NCBI RefSeq assembly: GCF_010015445.1 | Contig: NC_053128.1 | Location: 13,792,684-13,856,683 of the forward strand | From: Perca fluviatilis | Lineage: Eukaryota > Chordata > Actinopteri > Perciformes > Percidae | DNA length: 64,000 nucleotides | Direction of reading: 5' to 3' | Shown here: one piece after another, positions 1 to 10,460 of the stretch | Numbering within the stretch: the stretch's first letter is position 1 | How the letters are laid out: the number at the start of each line of letters is the position of its first letter | Program-made: the position numbers and the translations under genes | The notes under the pieces: generated by a model | The model's input: only the letters and a program-made list of their open reading frames with translations | Told to the model about the DNA's origin: nothing | Database searches by the model: none

Positions 1-460
1 CTCCTAATACTGTATCTGAAGTCTCTTTCCCGAAATTCAGCCTTGGTGCAGAATTACAGCCACTAGAGCCAGTCCCACAATGAACTTTCCTTAGTATGTG
101 CCATTTCTGTGTCTGTAGCTATTGAGGAGGAGAGAGGGAGGGGCAAGGTGGAGAGTGGGGGTGTGGCCTTGACCAACTGCCACTTTGCTCCATTTGAAAG
201 CCATGATGTCTCTCTCTCATGGGTTGGCCAAATTCTCTGGGCGGGCAAAGCAGAGAAAGGGGAGGTAACCTTGAGGTCATAACAAGCAAGATTCCAGAAC
301 AGCTCATCTGAGCTTTCATTTTCTCAAAGGCAGACTAGGATACCCAGGGCTCGGTTTACACCTATCACCATTTCAAGCCAACTGGGGACCATAGGCAGGC
401 TGGGGGAACTCATACTAATGTTAAAAAACCTCAAAGTGAAATTTTCATGCCATGGGACCT
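1..460 (-). mobile_element. TTAA-flanked MITE, truncated by window edge
   Basis: This is the reverse complement of the complete copy at 43666-44085; matching blocks run from the window edge to the terminus CATGGGACCT, which is followed directly by TTAA (461-464). The other terminus lies outside the window, with roughly 50 bp missing. It has no coding capacity. The TTAA target points to a piggyBac- or Kolobok-type transposase acting in trans (inference from target choice only). Confidence 0.75.
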
Positions 461-464
461 TTAA

Positions 465-937
465 GCATTTATCGAATTTGTGCAAGAAAGTATGAATTTT
501 GTTGGATATGGTAAGTCTATTACATAAAACCTAAAGAAGCACCAGAAAATACAACAGGTCCGGTCAAGTTGTGAATCTCCTGCCTCAGCGGTTGAGTATT
601 TCTACCTCTCTGGACACCTTATGAACCTATGTTAAGCCCTAATATGATGGGCTCGACTTGGGACACAAACTGCTGTCTGTGGGAGTTTTAATGCCAGGGG
701 GCAAGGGCCTGGTTCTGGACAAAGTATTGCAAGAGTCTGCCAAAACAGATAATGACAACCATCAGAAAGGTGTCTGTCTAATATATAGGTATAGGAAACA
801 CAGGGTTTACTACTAAGATGTGTATGTGTGTGCCACGTGGAAGGTAATTTTGATGAAAAGTGCACCCACATTGGTGCAGGCTCCTTCCAATAACTGTGTT
901 TGAAAGGAGCCAGATTGGAGTGGGTTTATGCTTGTGT
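465..937. other. No recognised feature
   Basis: AT-rich sequence between the first MITE and the hAT element. Short open frames here show no family motif. I see no repeat or RNA structure I can support. Confidence 0.5.
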
Positions 938-1206
938 GTGTATGTCAGAGATGGGGACTCAAGTCTGAGACTTGGACTCTAGTCACACTTAAGTTGCACA
1001 AACAGTGACTTCAGACTTGACTCGGGCTCGAGCATCGAGACTCGTCAACAACCTGTTTACATGCAATTATTGCTATGTATTTCTACTTTACTTTTATTGG
1101 CGCATATACGTTAGGGAAACGTATGACGAGCTGCAGGTCTCCTGCCCTTTGTCATAATGTGCAACGCCTATGTGCGTGCACTCACATATCAAAAAATGCA
1201 TTGACG

Positions 1207-1382
1207 ATGGCGACACCAAGTCCTCCTGGAGTTGTGCCTTTTGTCATTAGTTTTGCTTTCAATAACTTCGTAAACAGTGGCAATAAGCGAACAGCTACAT
1301 GCAAGGTGTGTGGCACCAAGGTAAATGATGCCGGATCAACAATGTTGAACTTCATCAGGCATCTCGAAATGCACCCAGATAG
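1207..1382 (+). pseudogene. BED-type zinc finger exon of the hAT transposase
   Basis: The open frame from the ATG at 1207 (context ACGATGG) encodes MATPSPPG..., then a basic stretch NSGNKRTATCKVCGTKV and ...NFIRHLEMHPDR. The spacing Cys-x2-Cys, then Asn, His-x4-His, is the BED finger pattern that hAT transposases and domesticated ZBED proteins use for DNA binding. An AG|GTCGGT junction at 1382/1383 falls just after HPDR and could be a splice donor. Without splicing the frame ends six codons later. The frame is open further upstream from 1075, but those residues look unrelated to the domain, so I prefer the internal start. No dimerisation or catalytic exon was found downstream, so this is probably a stranded first exon. 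Confidence 0.6.
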
Positions 1383-1399
1383 GTCGGTCACTTGCTAAT

Positions 1400-2147
1400 G
1401 TGAAAGAGACATTACATTTAGCATATATATCGTCACAAGCTAACCATCGCAAAGTGTTGTGCTAATGCTGGGAACAGGCAAATTTTATCTTTATAGTTGT
1501 ATCCATATGATGTGCAAGACTTAGGTTAATATTTCACCAGGTCCGAGGGCTAGAGGGATGTGTTAAGTAGCAGAAGTTTAGACTATACAATGTCCTATAT
1601 TGGAGACCCAATGTAAGTTCTGGATGTAACAAAATTAAGCTAGCTCCATCAGGGATGTCACTAGGATTGAAAGACAGGGGGGGGCTTAGTCCCCAGGCTT
1701 TGCAAAACTTTCCCTTGCAAAATCTTACTTATGTTATTCTAATGTTAGCTTTTAGATATATCAAAGCTGCATGGGGTTGCAATGAAGTTGCGAGAGACAG
1801 TGAAAATTGCAAAAAAAAGTTGTGATGTTTTTTTTGCATACTTCTTTAAAAATAAAAACCCACGGGGATTGGTTGAATTTGCGTTAATTGTTGCGATCGC
1901 AGCATCTCAAATTCCTGGAGGGACTGATATGTATATGTATGCATGTATGTATGTATGTATGTATGTATGCTCATGCATAGCCTAGCCTACAACATCTACA
2001 TAATTGTTTAATTTATTACAGCAAATGAATGCAGAAAGTTAAGTTGGTCAGAATATAGCCTATATAATAAATATCATAAAATAATTTAGTTTAGGCTTTG
2101 CCTTAGTGCCTAGACCTGCCAACAAAACACCCCACACTTTCTTAGCT
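1400..2147. other. hAT interior, unrecognised
   Basis: Sequence between the BED exon and the next insertion. It contains a G run near 1678 and a (GTAT)n tract at about 1940-1970. A 67-aa frame at 1782-1985 runs into that tetranucleotide repeat and has no family motif, so it is not annotated as a gene. Confidence 0.5.
1940..1970. repeat. (GTAT)n microsatellite
   Basis: Tandem ATGT/GTAT units, slightly interrupted at the left edge. Confidence 0.9.
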
Positions 2148-2155
2148 CTGTAGAC

Positions 2156-2419
2156 CAGTGGTTCTCAAACTTTGACATCAAGGACCCCTAAACTGACAGA
2201 AACTAGACCACGTTCCCCCATTTGATTAGATTTTGTCCATGGGTCCCCATCTGATAGGATTTTTGCTTTTAAATGTTTTATTACAGAAAGTCTACGAAAC
2301 ATTTGTTAATTATGGATGGAATAATAGTGAAAATAAGTTATTTCCCTTTTTGCTGGGGACCCCCTGGAATCCCCTCAAGGACCCCTGCGGGTCCCTTGAC
2401 CCCACTTTGAGAACCATTG
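2156..2419. mobile_element. Short non-autonomous hAT MITE
   Basis: It begins CAGTGGTTCTCAAACTTTG and ends CACTTTGAGAACCATTG, a near-perfect inverted repeat. The flanks CTGTAGAC (2148-2155) and CTGCAGAC (2420-2427) are an 8-bp target duplication with one mismatch. At 264 bp with no coding potential it must have moved with a transposase from elsewhere. The same terminal sequence occurs in the MITE at 32616-32909. Confidence 0.85.
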
Positions 2420-2487
2420 CTGCAGACCACTTACTTACCTCAATCAAGCCACTTCCCTCAGAATCCGCTGCCCCTGCCAAACTCCTG

Positions 2488-2548
2488 CTTCTCTCTCTCT
2501 TTGTCTCTTTCTCCCTCTCGTTCTCCCTCCCTCTCTCCCTCTCTCTCA
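2488..2548. repeat. CT-rich low-complexity tract
   Basis: Interrupted (CT)n/(CCCT)n run on the plus strand. It explains the apparent 103-117 aa open frames on both strands here. Confidence 0.85.
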
Positions 2549-2767
2549 AAATATATCTTCCAGTATCCATCACCTCAATAAATTGAAGGATATAACAGTA
2601 CAATAGCATGAAGAGTGACACTATGACATTTAGTTTTAAGTGACAACATTCTGTGGCGACTGATATTGTTTTTAATACTAAGATAGTATGCTATATTAAT
2701 GGCAAAGAATAGAGAACTTCAGATAGCAAACTAGGTTAGTTATTTCTTGTATTTCACTCATTCACTC

Positions 2768-2872
2768 CAGCGGTGTCAAGTAACAAAGTACAAATACTTC
2801 GTTACCTTACTTAAGTAGAAATTTTGGGTATCTATACTTTACTGGAGTAATTATTTTACAGCAGACTTTCTA
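2768..2872 (+). mobile_element. 5' end fragment of a Tol2-like hAT
   Basis: It starts CAGCGGTGTCAAGTAAC and continues with the alternating AAGTAC/ACTTAAGTA subterminal motifs characteristic of Tol2-type hAT ends in fish. It is cut at 2872 by the Tc1 insertion. No matching right terminus (…ACACCGCTG) was found on the far side of the Tc1, so the rest has been lost or has diverged. Confidence 0.55.
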
Positions 2873-3088
2873 CAGTGCCTTGCGAAAGTATTCAGCCCCC
2901 TTGAACTTTTCGACCTGTTGCCACATTTCAGGCTTCAAAACATAAAGATATAAAACTGTATTTTTTTGTGAAGAATCAACAAGTGGGACACAATCATGAA
3001 GTGGAACGAAATTTAGTGGATATTTCAAACTTTTTTAACAAATAAAAAACTGAAAAATTGGGCGTGCAAAATTATTCAGCCCCCTTAA

Positions 3089-3668
3089 AGTGATGGTTCG
3101 GAGTAATTTCACCCTAGGGTCCTTTGCACCATGACCTCGAGCCAAACACCCCCCCAGAAGCTTTTTTCACCTGGGTCGAACATTGGGATAGTTAGCTAGA
3201 GTAGCGTTATCAGCTGAATAGCTTAGCGCAGGGGCTAATGGATCCGAAGTGTCTCTTAACATTACCCCACTAATAATGCCCGAAATGATACCAAACGTCT
3301 ACAGTAGTACAAATAGGTTATGCACTCATAAAACGATGGATTGTAAAGTTTGTAAGTACACCAGAAGTTTATGAACACTTGCCTGCTGGCTTCTGCTCTC
3401 TGCTGTTGTTGTTGCTGCTCTAAGACGAGTGCTTAGGGCCGTCTACAAATTACAACACCGAAAAGAGATGCAACAAAAATATTTTTTAATTTAACTTCTT
3501 TTTTAAAGTAAGTACTGTAGAATAACTAGCAGGAGACAAGTTATAATTGAAGTAAGTTTGGAGATATAACCTTATTTAATCATTAAATTAATAAATATTT
3601 TTGTTGCATCTCTTTTCGGTGTTGTAATTTGTAGACGGCCCTAAGCACTCTTACTGCCCGGTAGTAAC
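3089..3668. mobile_element. TTAA-flanked foldback element, short truncated copy
   Basis: It begins AGTGATGGTTCGGAG immediately after TTAA (3085-3088) inside the Tc1 repeat. The start matches both ends of the large foldback at 6528-12096. Internal inverted arms pair about 3422-3485 with 3595-3652 (around GACGAGTGCTTAGGGCCGTC and its complement). The right terminus was lost where the next hAT element begins. No transposase is present. Confidence 0.7.
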
Positions 3669-4315
3669 AGAAAAGAGCCGGCTCTTTTGGATCACAAACG
3701 GCTCTTTAAAAAAATGAATGTTTTGACTATGATAGGTGTGAAAAACAATTCTATTTAAAATTATTAAATGAAATCATACTATAAATCATACATAAACATT
3801 TGCATTTAAATTACAACTTTTTAATGTATAGAAACAACATTCAAAACAAATCTGAATAACATAAAAGAACCCATATTAAAAGAAAAATAAATAACTGAAA
3901 GGATTAAACTGGTCCTTCTTTTTCTCTCTGTTTTGTTTTCAGAGCTGTTTTTCCTCTCCCCTGTCCTCTCCTCCGAGTTTGACAGTGTGTGTATGTGTGT
4001 GATGGCTCGGCCCCTCCCGCATGCCGTATAATTGGTTGACACCTTGTGTATGATTGACAGGAACAGAATGTGAGGCTGATCAGACAGTCGAAACTAATGT
4101 GTGCCTATATAATTATTTTTTTGTTCTTTGAATTAGTCAATTATTTTAAATAAAATAAAATTCACTCATTATTTCATTATTACATAATGATTTAATTTCT
4201 ATAGGCTATATTTTTAAAAATAGAGTCGACTCTTCGGATATGCGAGCCAGCTCCCGTCGTTCACCTACAAGAGCCGGCTCTTAGAGCCGACTCATTTGCG
4301 AACGACCCATCACTA
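3669..4315. mobile_element. hAT-like element with GAGCCGGCTC motifs
   Basis: The right terminus reads CGAACGACCCATCACTA, the complement of a TAGTGATGGGTCGTTCG end. Repeated AAGAGCCGGCTCTT palindromes lie near both edges (about 3672 and 4268). The left boundary is approximate because it abuts the truncated TTAA element. The interior is AT-rich with no transposase. The terminal TAG at 4313-4315 acts as the stop codon of the adjoining Tc1 transposase. Confidence 0.6.
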
Positions 4316-5296
4316 GATTACAGCTGTAAGTCGCTTGGGGTATGTCTCTATCAGTTTTGCACATTGAGAGACTGAAATTTTTGCCCATTCCTCCTTGCAA
4401 AACAGCTCGAGCTCAGTTAGGTTGGATGGAGAGCGTTTGTGAACAGCAGTTTTCAGTTCTTTCCACACATTCTCGATTGGATTCAGGTCTGGACTTTGAC
4501 TTGGCCATTCTAACACCTGGATATGTTTATTTGTGAACCATTCCATTGTAGATTTTGCTTTATGTTTTGGATCATTGTCTTGTTGGAAGACAAATCTCCA
4601 TCCCAGTCTCAGGTCTTTTGCAGACTCCATCAGGTTTTCTTCCAGAATGGTCCTGTATTTGGCTCCATCCATCTTCCCATCAATTTTAACCATTTTCCCT
4701 GTCCCTGCTGAAAAATAGCAGGCCCAAACCATGATGCTGCCACCACCGTGTTTGACAGTGGGGATGGTTTGTTCAGGGTGATGAGCTGTGTTGCTTTTAC
4801 GCCAAACATAACGTTTTGCATTGTTACCAAAAAGTTTGATTTTGGTTTCATCTGACCAGAGCACCTTCTTCCACATGTCTCCCAGGTGGCTTGTGGCAAA
4901 CTTTAAACAACACTTTTTATGGATATCTTTAAGAAATGGCTTTCTTCTTGCCACTCTTCCATAAAGGCCAGATTTGTGCAGTATACGACTGATTGTTGTC
5001 CTATGGACAGAGTCTCCCACCTCAGCTGTAGATCTCTGCAGTTCATCCAGAGTGATCATGGGCCTCTTGGCTGCATCTCTGATCAGTCTTCTCCTTGTAT
5101 GAGCTGAAAGTTTAGAGGGACGGCCGGGTCTTCGTAGATTTGCAGTGGTCTGATACTCCTTCCATTTCAATATTATCACTTGCACAGTGCTCCTTGGGAT
5201 GTTTAAAGTTTGGGAAATCTTTTTGTATCCAAATCCAGCTTTACACTTCTCCACAACAGTATCTCGGACCTGCCTGGTGTGTTCCTTGTTCTTCAT
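4313..5296 (-). CDS. Tc1-like DDE transposase, C-terminally clipped
   Basis: An uninterrupted 327-aa frame starts at MKNKEHTRQVRD. Family members cut the element's ends and paste it at TA. Seen here: two N-terminal helix-turn-helix segments (about 8-50 and 63-110) joined by a GRPR-like linker RRPGRPSKL (55-63). The catalytic triad is Asp149 (LWSDETK), Asp240 (FQQDNDPKH) and Glu275 (PDLNPIE), with 34 residues between the last two, the DD34E signature. GGGSIMVWA sits at 184-192. Compared with copy 2 it lacks the last nine residues; the stop is the TAG of an inserted hAT terminus. WACYFSAGTG is a local change from WACFSSAGTG in copy 2. An open frame does not prove activity: one end of the element is missing and no promoter was identified. 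Confidence 0.93.
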   Translation of the reverse strand: MKNKEHTRQVRDTVVEKCKAGFGYKKISQTLNIPRSTVQVIILKWKEYQTTANLRRPGRPSKLSAHTRRRLIRDAAKRPMITLDELQRSTAEVGDSVHRTTISRILHKSGLYGRVARRKPFLKDIHKKCCLKFATSHLGDMWKKVLWSDETKIKLFGNNAKRYVWRKSNTAHHPEQTIPTVKHGGGSIMVWACYFSAGTGKMVKIDGKMDGAKYRTILEENLMESAKDLRLGWRFVFQQDNDPKHKAKSTMEWFTNKHIQVLEWPSQSPDLNPIENVWKELKTAVHKRSPSNLTELELFCKEEWAKISVSQCAKLIETYPKRLTAVI

Positions 5297-5551
5297 GATG
5301 CTCTCTGCGCTTTAAACAGACCCCTGAGACTATCACAGAGCAGGTGCATTTATACGGAGACTTGATTACACACAGGTGGATTCTATTTATCATCATTAGT
5401 CATTTAGGTCAACATTGGATCATTCAGAGATCCTCACTGAACTTCTGGAGAGAGTTTGCTGCACTGAAAGTAAAGGGGCTGAATAATTTTGCACGCCCAA
5501 TTTTTCTGTTTTTTATTTGTTAAAAAAGGTTTGAAATATCCAATAAATTTC

Positions 5552-5991
5552 CCCAAAAAAAGAGACGAGACAGGACGTGTATCATCTTCATAGCCATCGA
5601 CTCTTTGTACGTCTAACTTTCGACTTTCCGGCTTTTTTGTAGCTGTATATATTATTTGTTGTTTCTATGAATTATGAATTTGGATAACGTTAGCAATAGT
5701 GAGATGCTTGCTACAGTTGCATTTCGAGTGATAAATCGGCGAAAATAAGGTTTTATTTCTCGCATTTACTGCTTTGTTTTAATGCCGCCAGGTGCTCTTC
5801 TCTTTTCAGTCACTCTCTACCTTGCTCGTCCACATACCGTTACGTGCACGCAGGCTCATTGAGCCTCTGTCTCTACCTTTTCCGCCAGATGACAGTTCGT
5901 GAAATATAAATAAAACCGACAGACTGCAGTGCACAACGACACAAACAGATGAATGATGAAGGAAGTGAGTCATACAGAGTGCACTGTAAAA

Positions 5992-6000
<9 letters not shown>
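5552..6000. other. Unassigned hAT interior right of the Tc1 copy
   Basis: This follows the broken Tc1 end and runs to a poly-A/TA tract. It has no motif I recognise. It could be interior of the 946-6380 hAT or the missing part of the Tol2-like element. Confidence 0.4.
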
Positions 6001-6050
<50 letters not shown>

Positions 6051-6066
6051 TATTTTTTTTTTTTTT
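5988..6066. repeat. poly-A, (TA)24, poly-T tract
   Basis: An A run up to 6000, an uninterrupted (TA)n run at 6001-6048, then a T run. The whole can fold on itself. Confidence 0.95.
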
Positions 6067-6439
6067 ATTATTATTTGGGGGGGCTTAGGAACATTTGGGG
6101 GTAGCTTCAGCACCTGTAAAATAGGCCTAACAATGTCCCTGAGCTCCATTAAAACATGCGTGATTTTTTTCCTAGCTACAGGACATGCTTTGAATTCATA
6201 AGATTTAACAATACAGTGTTAGGGACAGACCAGATGGCCAGAGACTTGAGACTTGACTTTGACTTTGACTCGTGACAAAAGACTTGAGACTTGACTTGAA
6301 CTTGCCCCTCAAAGATTTGAGACTTGACTTGGACTTGAGCTCAAAGACTTGAGACTCGACTTCACTTGTGAACATCTCTGTTGTATGTTCAATCTGGACA
6401 GCTTAAATGAGAACCCTCACTCCCTTATAAAGCTGTTTT

Positions 6440-6527
6440 GCATCAAGCCCAATCAGTGGCGGTTTTTGGCACAGGTGAACCGGGTGGCATTTTGTCATGT
6501 CACATGGGGGACGGCACGAGAACTTAT
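6440..6527 (+). mobile_element. Possible hAT left end split by the large foldback
   Basis: CAGTGGCGGTTTTTGGC near 6454 resembles hAT termini. The foldback inserts at 6528, and sequence resuming at 12101 may be the other part. No matching right terminus or duplication was confirmed. Confidence 0.3.
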
Positions 6528-7012
6528 AGTGATGGTTCGGAGTAATTTCACCCTAGGGTCCTTTGCACCATGACCTCGAGCCAAACACCCCCCCAGAAGC
6601 TTTTTTCACCTGGGTCGAACATTGGGAGAGTTAGCGTAGAGTAGCGTTATCAGCTGAATAGCTTAGCGCAGAGGCTAATGGACCCACGTTTGTATCTCGT
6701 AAATGACCCCACTAATAATGCCCGAAATGATACCAAACGTCTACACTAGTACAAATAGGTTATGCAGTCATAAAACGATGGATTGGAAAGTTTGTAAGTA
6801 CACCAGAGTACACTTGCTTGCTCTCTTCTGCTCTCTGTTGCTGCTGCTGCTACATGCAGTTAGACGAGTGCTTAGGGACGTCTACAAATTACTACACCAA
6901 AAAGAAATACAACAAAAATATTTATTAATTTAATGATTAAATAAGGTAATGTCTCCAAACTTACCTCAATTATTACTTGTCTCCTGCTAGTTTTACTACA
7001 GCACTTACTTAA

Positions 7013-7713
7013 AGTGCCCATATTATACTCATTGTCAGGTTCATAATTGTATTTTAAGGTTGTACCAGAATAGGTTTACATGGTTTAATTTTCAAAAAAC
7101 ACCATATTTTTTGTTGTACTGCACAGCTCTCTCTCACTGCTGTAGATCCTCTTTTCACCTGGTTTCTGTTTTAGCTACAGAGTGAGACCTCTTTTCTTCT
7201 TCTTCTTCTGTACTATCTTTGATTGCACTCGCACATGCTCAGTAGCTCAGATGTAGATCATGTCAGCTAGCTAGCTCCATAGAAGTAAAAGACAGGCTGT
7301 TTCTCCAACTTCAGTAAGTTACAAGGCAGGATTAGCTGGGAGACTTCTAAATGAGGGCACACATGTAAGTAGTTCTTTTGTAGATTATGGTGAACTTGTG
7401 TGTGTTGTAGCAGTGCTTTGCTATTGAGAACGAGGTACCATGCTAGTGTTAGCATTAGCGTTAGCATGCTAATGCTAACGCTACGAGCTAACGGTTGCGG
7501 TTAGCCAGCTCATTTCGGATTGTGACGTCACAGTCCGAGCCGATTTTGAACAGCTCACCAGGAGACTGAAGGCAGGACACATTCAGAAACCGTATCTCAC
7601 TCAAAACAGCATGGATGGATTTTTTTCAAAGTTTGTATGTGTGTGGAAGCACCAGAGACACAAAAGAACACCCCAAATACCAGAAAAAGTGTTTTTTTCA
7701 TAATATGGGCACT
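7013..7713. mobile_element. TTAA MITE (AGTGCCCATATTAT ends)
   Basis: It starts AGTGCCCATATTAT after TTAA (7009-7012) and ends ATAATATGGGCACT before TTAA (7714-7717). Both target copies are perfect. The interior is non-coding and includes several GCTAACGCTA-type repeats (about 7443-7500). It sits in the loop of the nested foldback, so it is among the younger insertions in this cluster. Confidence 0.88.
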
Positions 7714-7819
7714 TTAAAAAAAAAGTAAAATTAAAAATATTTTTGTTGCATCTCTTTTCGGTGATGTAATTTGTAGACGTCCCTAAGCACTCGTCTTACA
7801 GCAGCAACAACAACAACAA

Positions 7820-7932
7820 CAAAAAAAAAAAACCCCAAAAAAGGTTTTTTTTTTTAAAATTTTTTTTGTTTTTAAAAAAATTTTTATATTTTTTTTTTTG
7901 TTGATTTTTTTTTTTTTTTGGGGGGGGGGGGT
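7820..7932. repeat. Poly-A, poly-T and poly-G low-complexity block
   Basis: Long A, T and G homopolymers interrupt the right arm of the nested foldback. Such runs are prone to sequencing and assembly error. Confidence 0.85.
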
Positions 7933-8617
7933 TTGGTATCATTTCGGGCATTATTAGTGGGGTCATTTACGAGATACAAACGTGCACTCCCTTCTCGTCA
8001 AATGTATGACGCATGGTCAAGAACCCTGGCGTCAAGTTTCAACGAAAGACGTGTACCCTTGACGTTATTTTTCGACGAGGGGGTCCGTCAGATAGACATT
8101 CATGTTATTCCCTCACTGTCAAATACCGACGAAAGAAAAAACAAAATCTGTGACAGTTATTATTGGTATTTTTAGCCCAATAACCGCTGTTTTAATCAAC
8201 ATTATTCACGAGATATCATCATGGTTTATATGTATTTCTTTTAATGTTATTATTTCGGTCTATTTTGGCCAGGGAAGCTGGGTTGCTTTTTTGTTTATTT
8301 ATATTTTTTAAACTATAACGCTAGATCTATCAACATTTATTTAGATGTTATCATGGTATTAATTTCTTTATTTTAATAATATTATTTCGGTCGTATTACC
8401 GGTGAAATATTACAGTATATGCTGTAATACAGAACATAACGATATGACCCGAGCTGGACGCATTCAAAGCCGATATCCCCCAATGCAATGCGGCCATTCA
8501 TTTCAAAGAATCGGGCAGCGATCAGCGGGTATTTAACGCCAGGATCGCTTCAATATACATATATACAGTCAGTGATTGTGTCACCAGTTTTGTTCCAGTA
8601 AGTTATGAACCATAATA

Positions 8618-8978
8618 ACGTTTAAACGAATCCGCGGAAAACTCCGGAAGTGACGTAGTACGTCCCGCTCAGCGGATAAGAAGATAAAAATATATAATAT
8701 TCGTAATATTGATGTTTTTTTCTAACATTGCATTTGAGGAGTTACACAATAAAGACAGCAATAATAATAAAATACAGTTTCATGAGTTTGTCTCATGTAA
8801 TGTGTGCTCGGCCGACCGGCCACGTTTAAACGAATCCGCGGAAGTGACGTAGTACGTCCCGCTTAGCAGATATCAAGATAAAAATATATAATATTCGTAA
8901 TATTGATGTTTTTTTCTAACGTTGCATTTGAGGAGTTACACAATAAAGACAGTAATAATAATAAAATACAGTTTCATA
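8618..8978 (+). repeat. Direct ~160-bp duplication inside the left foldback arm
   Basis: The block beginning AACGTTTAAACGAATCCGCG (about 8618-8779) is repeated at about 8819-8978, with a few substitutions and an ~8-bp deletion (AAAACTCC). The facing arm holds only one copy at about 11090-11272. The spacer includes GTGTGCTCGGCCGACCGGCC, whose complement is near 11070. Confidence 0.8.
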
Positions 8979-9322
8979 GGTGAAAATAGCTTATTACCAT
9001 ATTTGACAGTGCTTACAGTGGGTAAACTTTGGTGACCATATCTATATGACAGCTGAGGTCCAGAGCTTTCTAGGACAGCTGGTCTTATGTGTGTAGCACC
9101 TTCTGTTGCTAAATGACAAGCCTTCAAACATGTGCTGGGTTCAAGGTTCAGAGGTCAATATATCAAAGCAGGAGTAATGTATCCTCTTCATACTGACATA
9201 TGTTACTGTCCAGGTTGAGACCTTTCCAACGATGTGATTGCTATAGTCCTATGACAACGTTTTAATTTTTACACATCATGGAGACCACTTTGCAGGCGAT
9301 ACTTTATTGTCCCCAGAGGGAT

Positions 9323-10460
9323 ATGCCTTCAATTCAAATGCTTCACAAATAACACTTGACATATTGTTTTATCATACAGCTGACATATTACAATAAAAAA
9401 ACAACATGGAAAAAGTGATATGTACGCTGGACTGAAGCACATGCAGCAACAATCTATTGCTCATCTTTCACAAACAGTGACAAGAGCAACACACAACACA
9501 TGCTTCATATCATGAAGCTATTGCACACCCGCAATCTCAAGCAACATTATTTAAAGTTTTAATTGAAGTAGGTCCAAATTAGGCCTATAGTTTAGAAATG
9601 TTAAGTTTACCCATATCTTCTGCCAGAGGATAGCTCATACTTGGAGGGGTGGAGGCTCAGCTTCTTTTCTTAGACATGAGTAGGGGGGGCGCCAAGGAAA
9701 AAACGTTGAGAACCACTGCTCTGACCCATGTCATGACCCTTTTCTCAGCTAAGGTAGAAGTGTGCCAAAAATGCCAAAACACATGTTGTATATGTACACA
9801 TACCCAAACAAAGCTACATACATCTTACTCTGTGAATCTGCTTATCCTTTTAATTTCCTGGAAATGCTTCCTAAAACTAGTCCCTTCTTAATTTTGAATA
9901 TAGTCTCAGTAAAGGCTATAGGTTAGGATGGCTACAAGCTGTAACCACGGTGATTGATATGAGGATCATATTCTGAATATAATAATTAATATGTTAGGCC
10001 TACCATAAATTGATATTTCAAAAAAAGTCATTTATTTAAAACAACTAATAATGCAGTGTGATTTTAAATCAAACTAAGTTCCACACATAAATATACTCAT
10101 GTTTTTCCCCTTTAGTCTTTGCTATTAATATTCATCAACTGCAAAATTAGAAAATTGCTTTTTTAAATAACTATGCATAGAAAATAAAATAATCTTTGTA
10201 TATAGTTTATTGTTTTTCACAACAGTACAAGTCAAAACAAATGCAAATTAGTCAAACAAGCCATTAGGCTGTATTTCTAAACACTCAACTGTAGTTTTAT
10301 ATAGTAGGCCCTATATATAAGGCAAATCAAAGTGCTAAACATCAAACACCATTTTTTCATTATTAGTATTTTATTGTGTAAATTCTCACGTACAACGTGC
10401 AACATTCTTTCACAGATGAGGTGTGGAATTACTACGTCACTTCTGCGGATTTGTTTAAAC
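9323..10460. other. Loop of the giant foldback
   Basis: Unpaired, AT-rich central segment. A sequence ending GTTGAGAACCACTG near 9715 resembles a hAT right terminus (complement CAGTGGTTCTCAAC), but I found no partner end. No open frame with a domain. If the element ever encoded its own transposase here, nothing recognisable remains. Confidence 0.5.

Larger units (their letters stand above)
2873..5551 (-). mobile_element. Tc1-like transposon, copy 1, interrupted and right-truncated
   Basis: The left inverted repeat starts CAGTGCCTTGCGAAAG directly after a TA (2871-2872) and matches both ends of the complete copy at 17496-19118. It runs to about 3084, is interrupted by insertions (3089-4315), and resumes inside the transposase. 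The second repeat (about 5486-5551) stops short of its terminus: after CCAATAAATTT the sequence changes to unrelated DNA, so the final ~100 bp and its TA are missing. With one complete terminus this copy is unlikely to be mobile. Tc1 elements insert at TA and duplicate it. Confidence 0.9.
946..6380 (+). mobile_element. hAT transposon remnant, host of a nested insertion cluster
   Basis: The left end begins CAGAGATGGGGACTC and the right end closes with AACATCTCTG, giving a short hAT-like terminal inverted repeat (CAGAGATG). The flanks are GTGTATGT (938-945) and TTGTATGT (6381-6388), an 8-bp target duplication with one mismatch, as hAT elements make. Both ends are rich in GAGACTTGACTTGGACTTG-like subterminal repeats (about 950-1040 and 6240-6365). 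Near the left end is a BED-zinc-finger exon. Most of the 5.4 kb is later insertions: a hAT MITE at 2156, a Tol2-like end at 2768 and a Tc1 element at 2873. No DDE/hATC catalytic domain is recognisable, so the element looks non-autonomous now. Confidence 0.7.
6684..7984. mobile_element. Nested foldback inside the left arm
   Basis: ACGTTTGTATCTCGTAAATG near 6687 pairs with its complement near 7985, and pairing continues through CCACTAATAATGCCCGAAAT to the GACGAGTGCTTAGGGACGTC block (6863-6883 with about 7777-7797). The right arm is scarred by homopolymer runs (7820-7930). The opposite arm of the big palindrome lacks this block, so it is a later insertion. It shares sequence with the short copy at 3089. 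Confidence 0.65.

Noticed and set aside
9695..9716. Complete hAT element in the foldback loop
   Set aside because: Only one terminus (GTTGAGAACCACTG) is visible; no partner end or target duplication was found.
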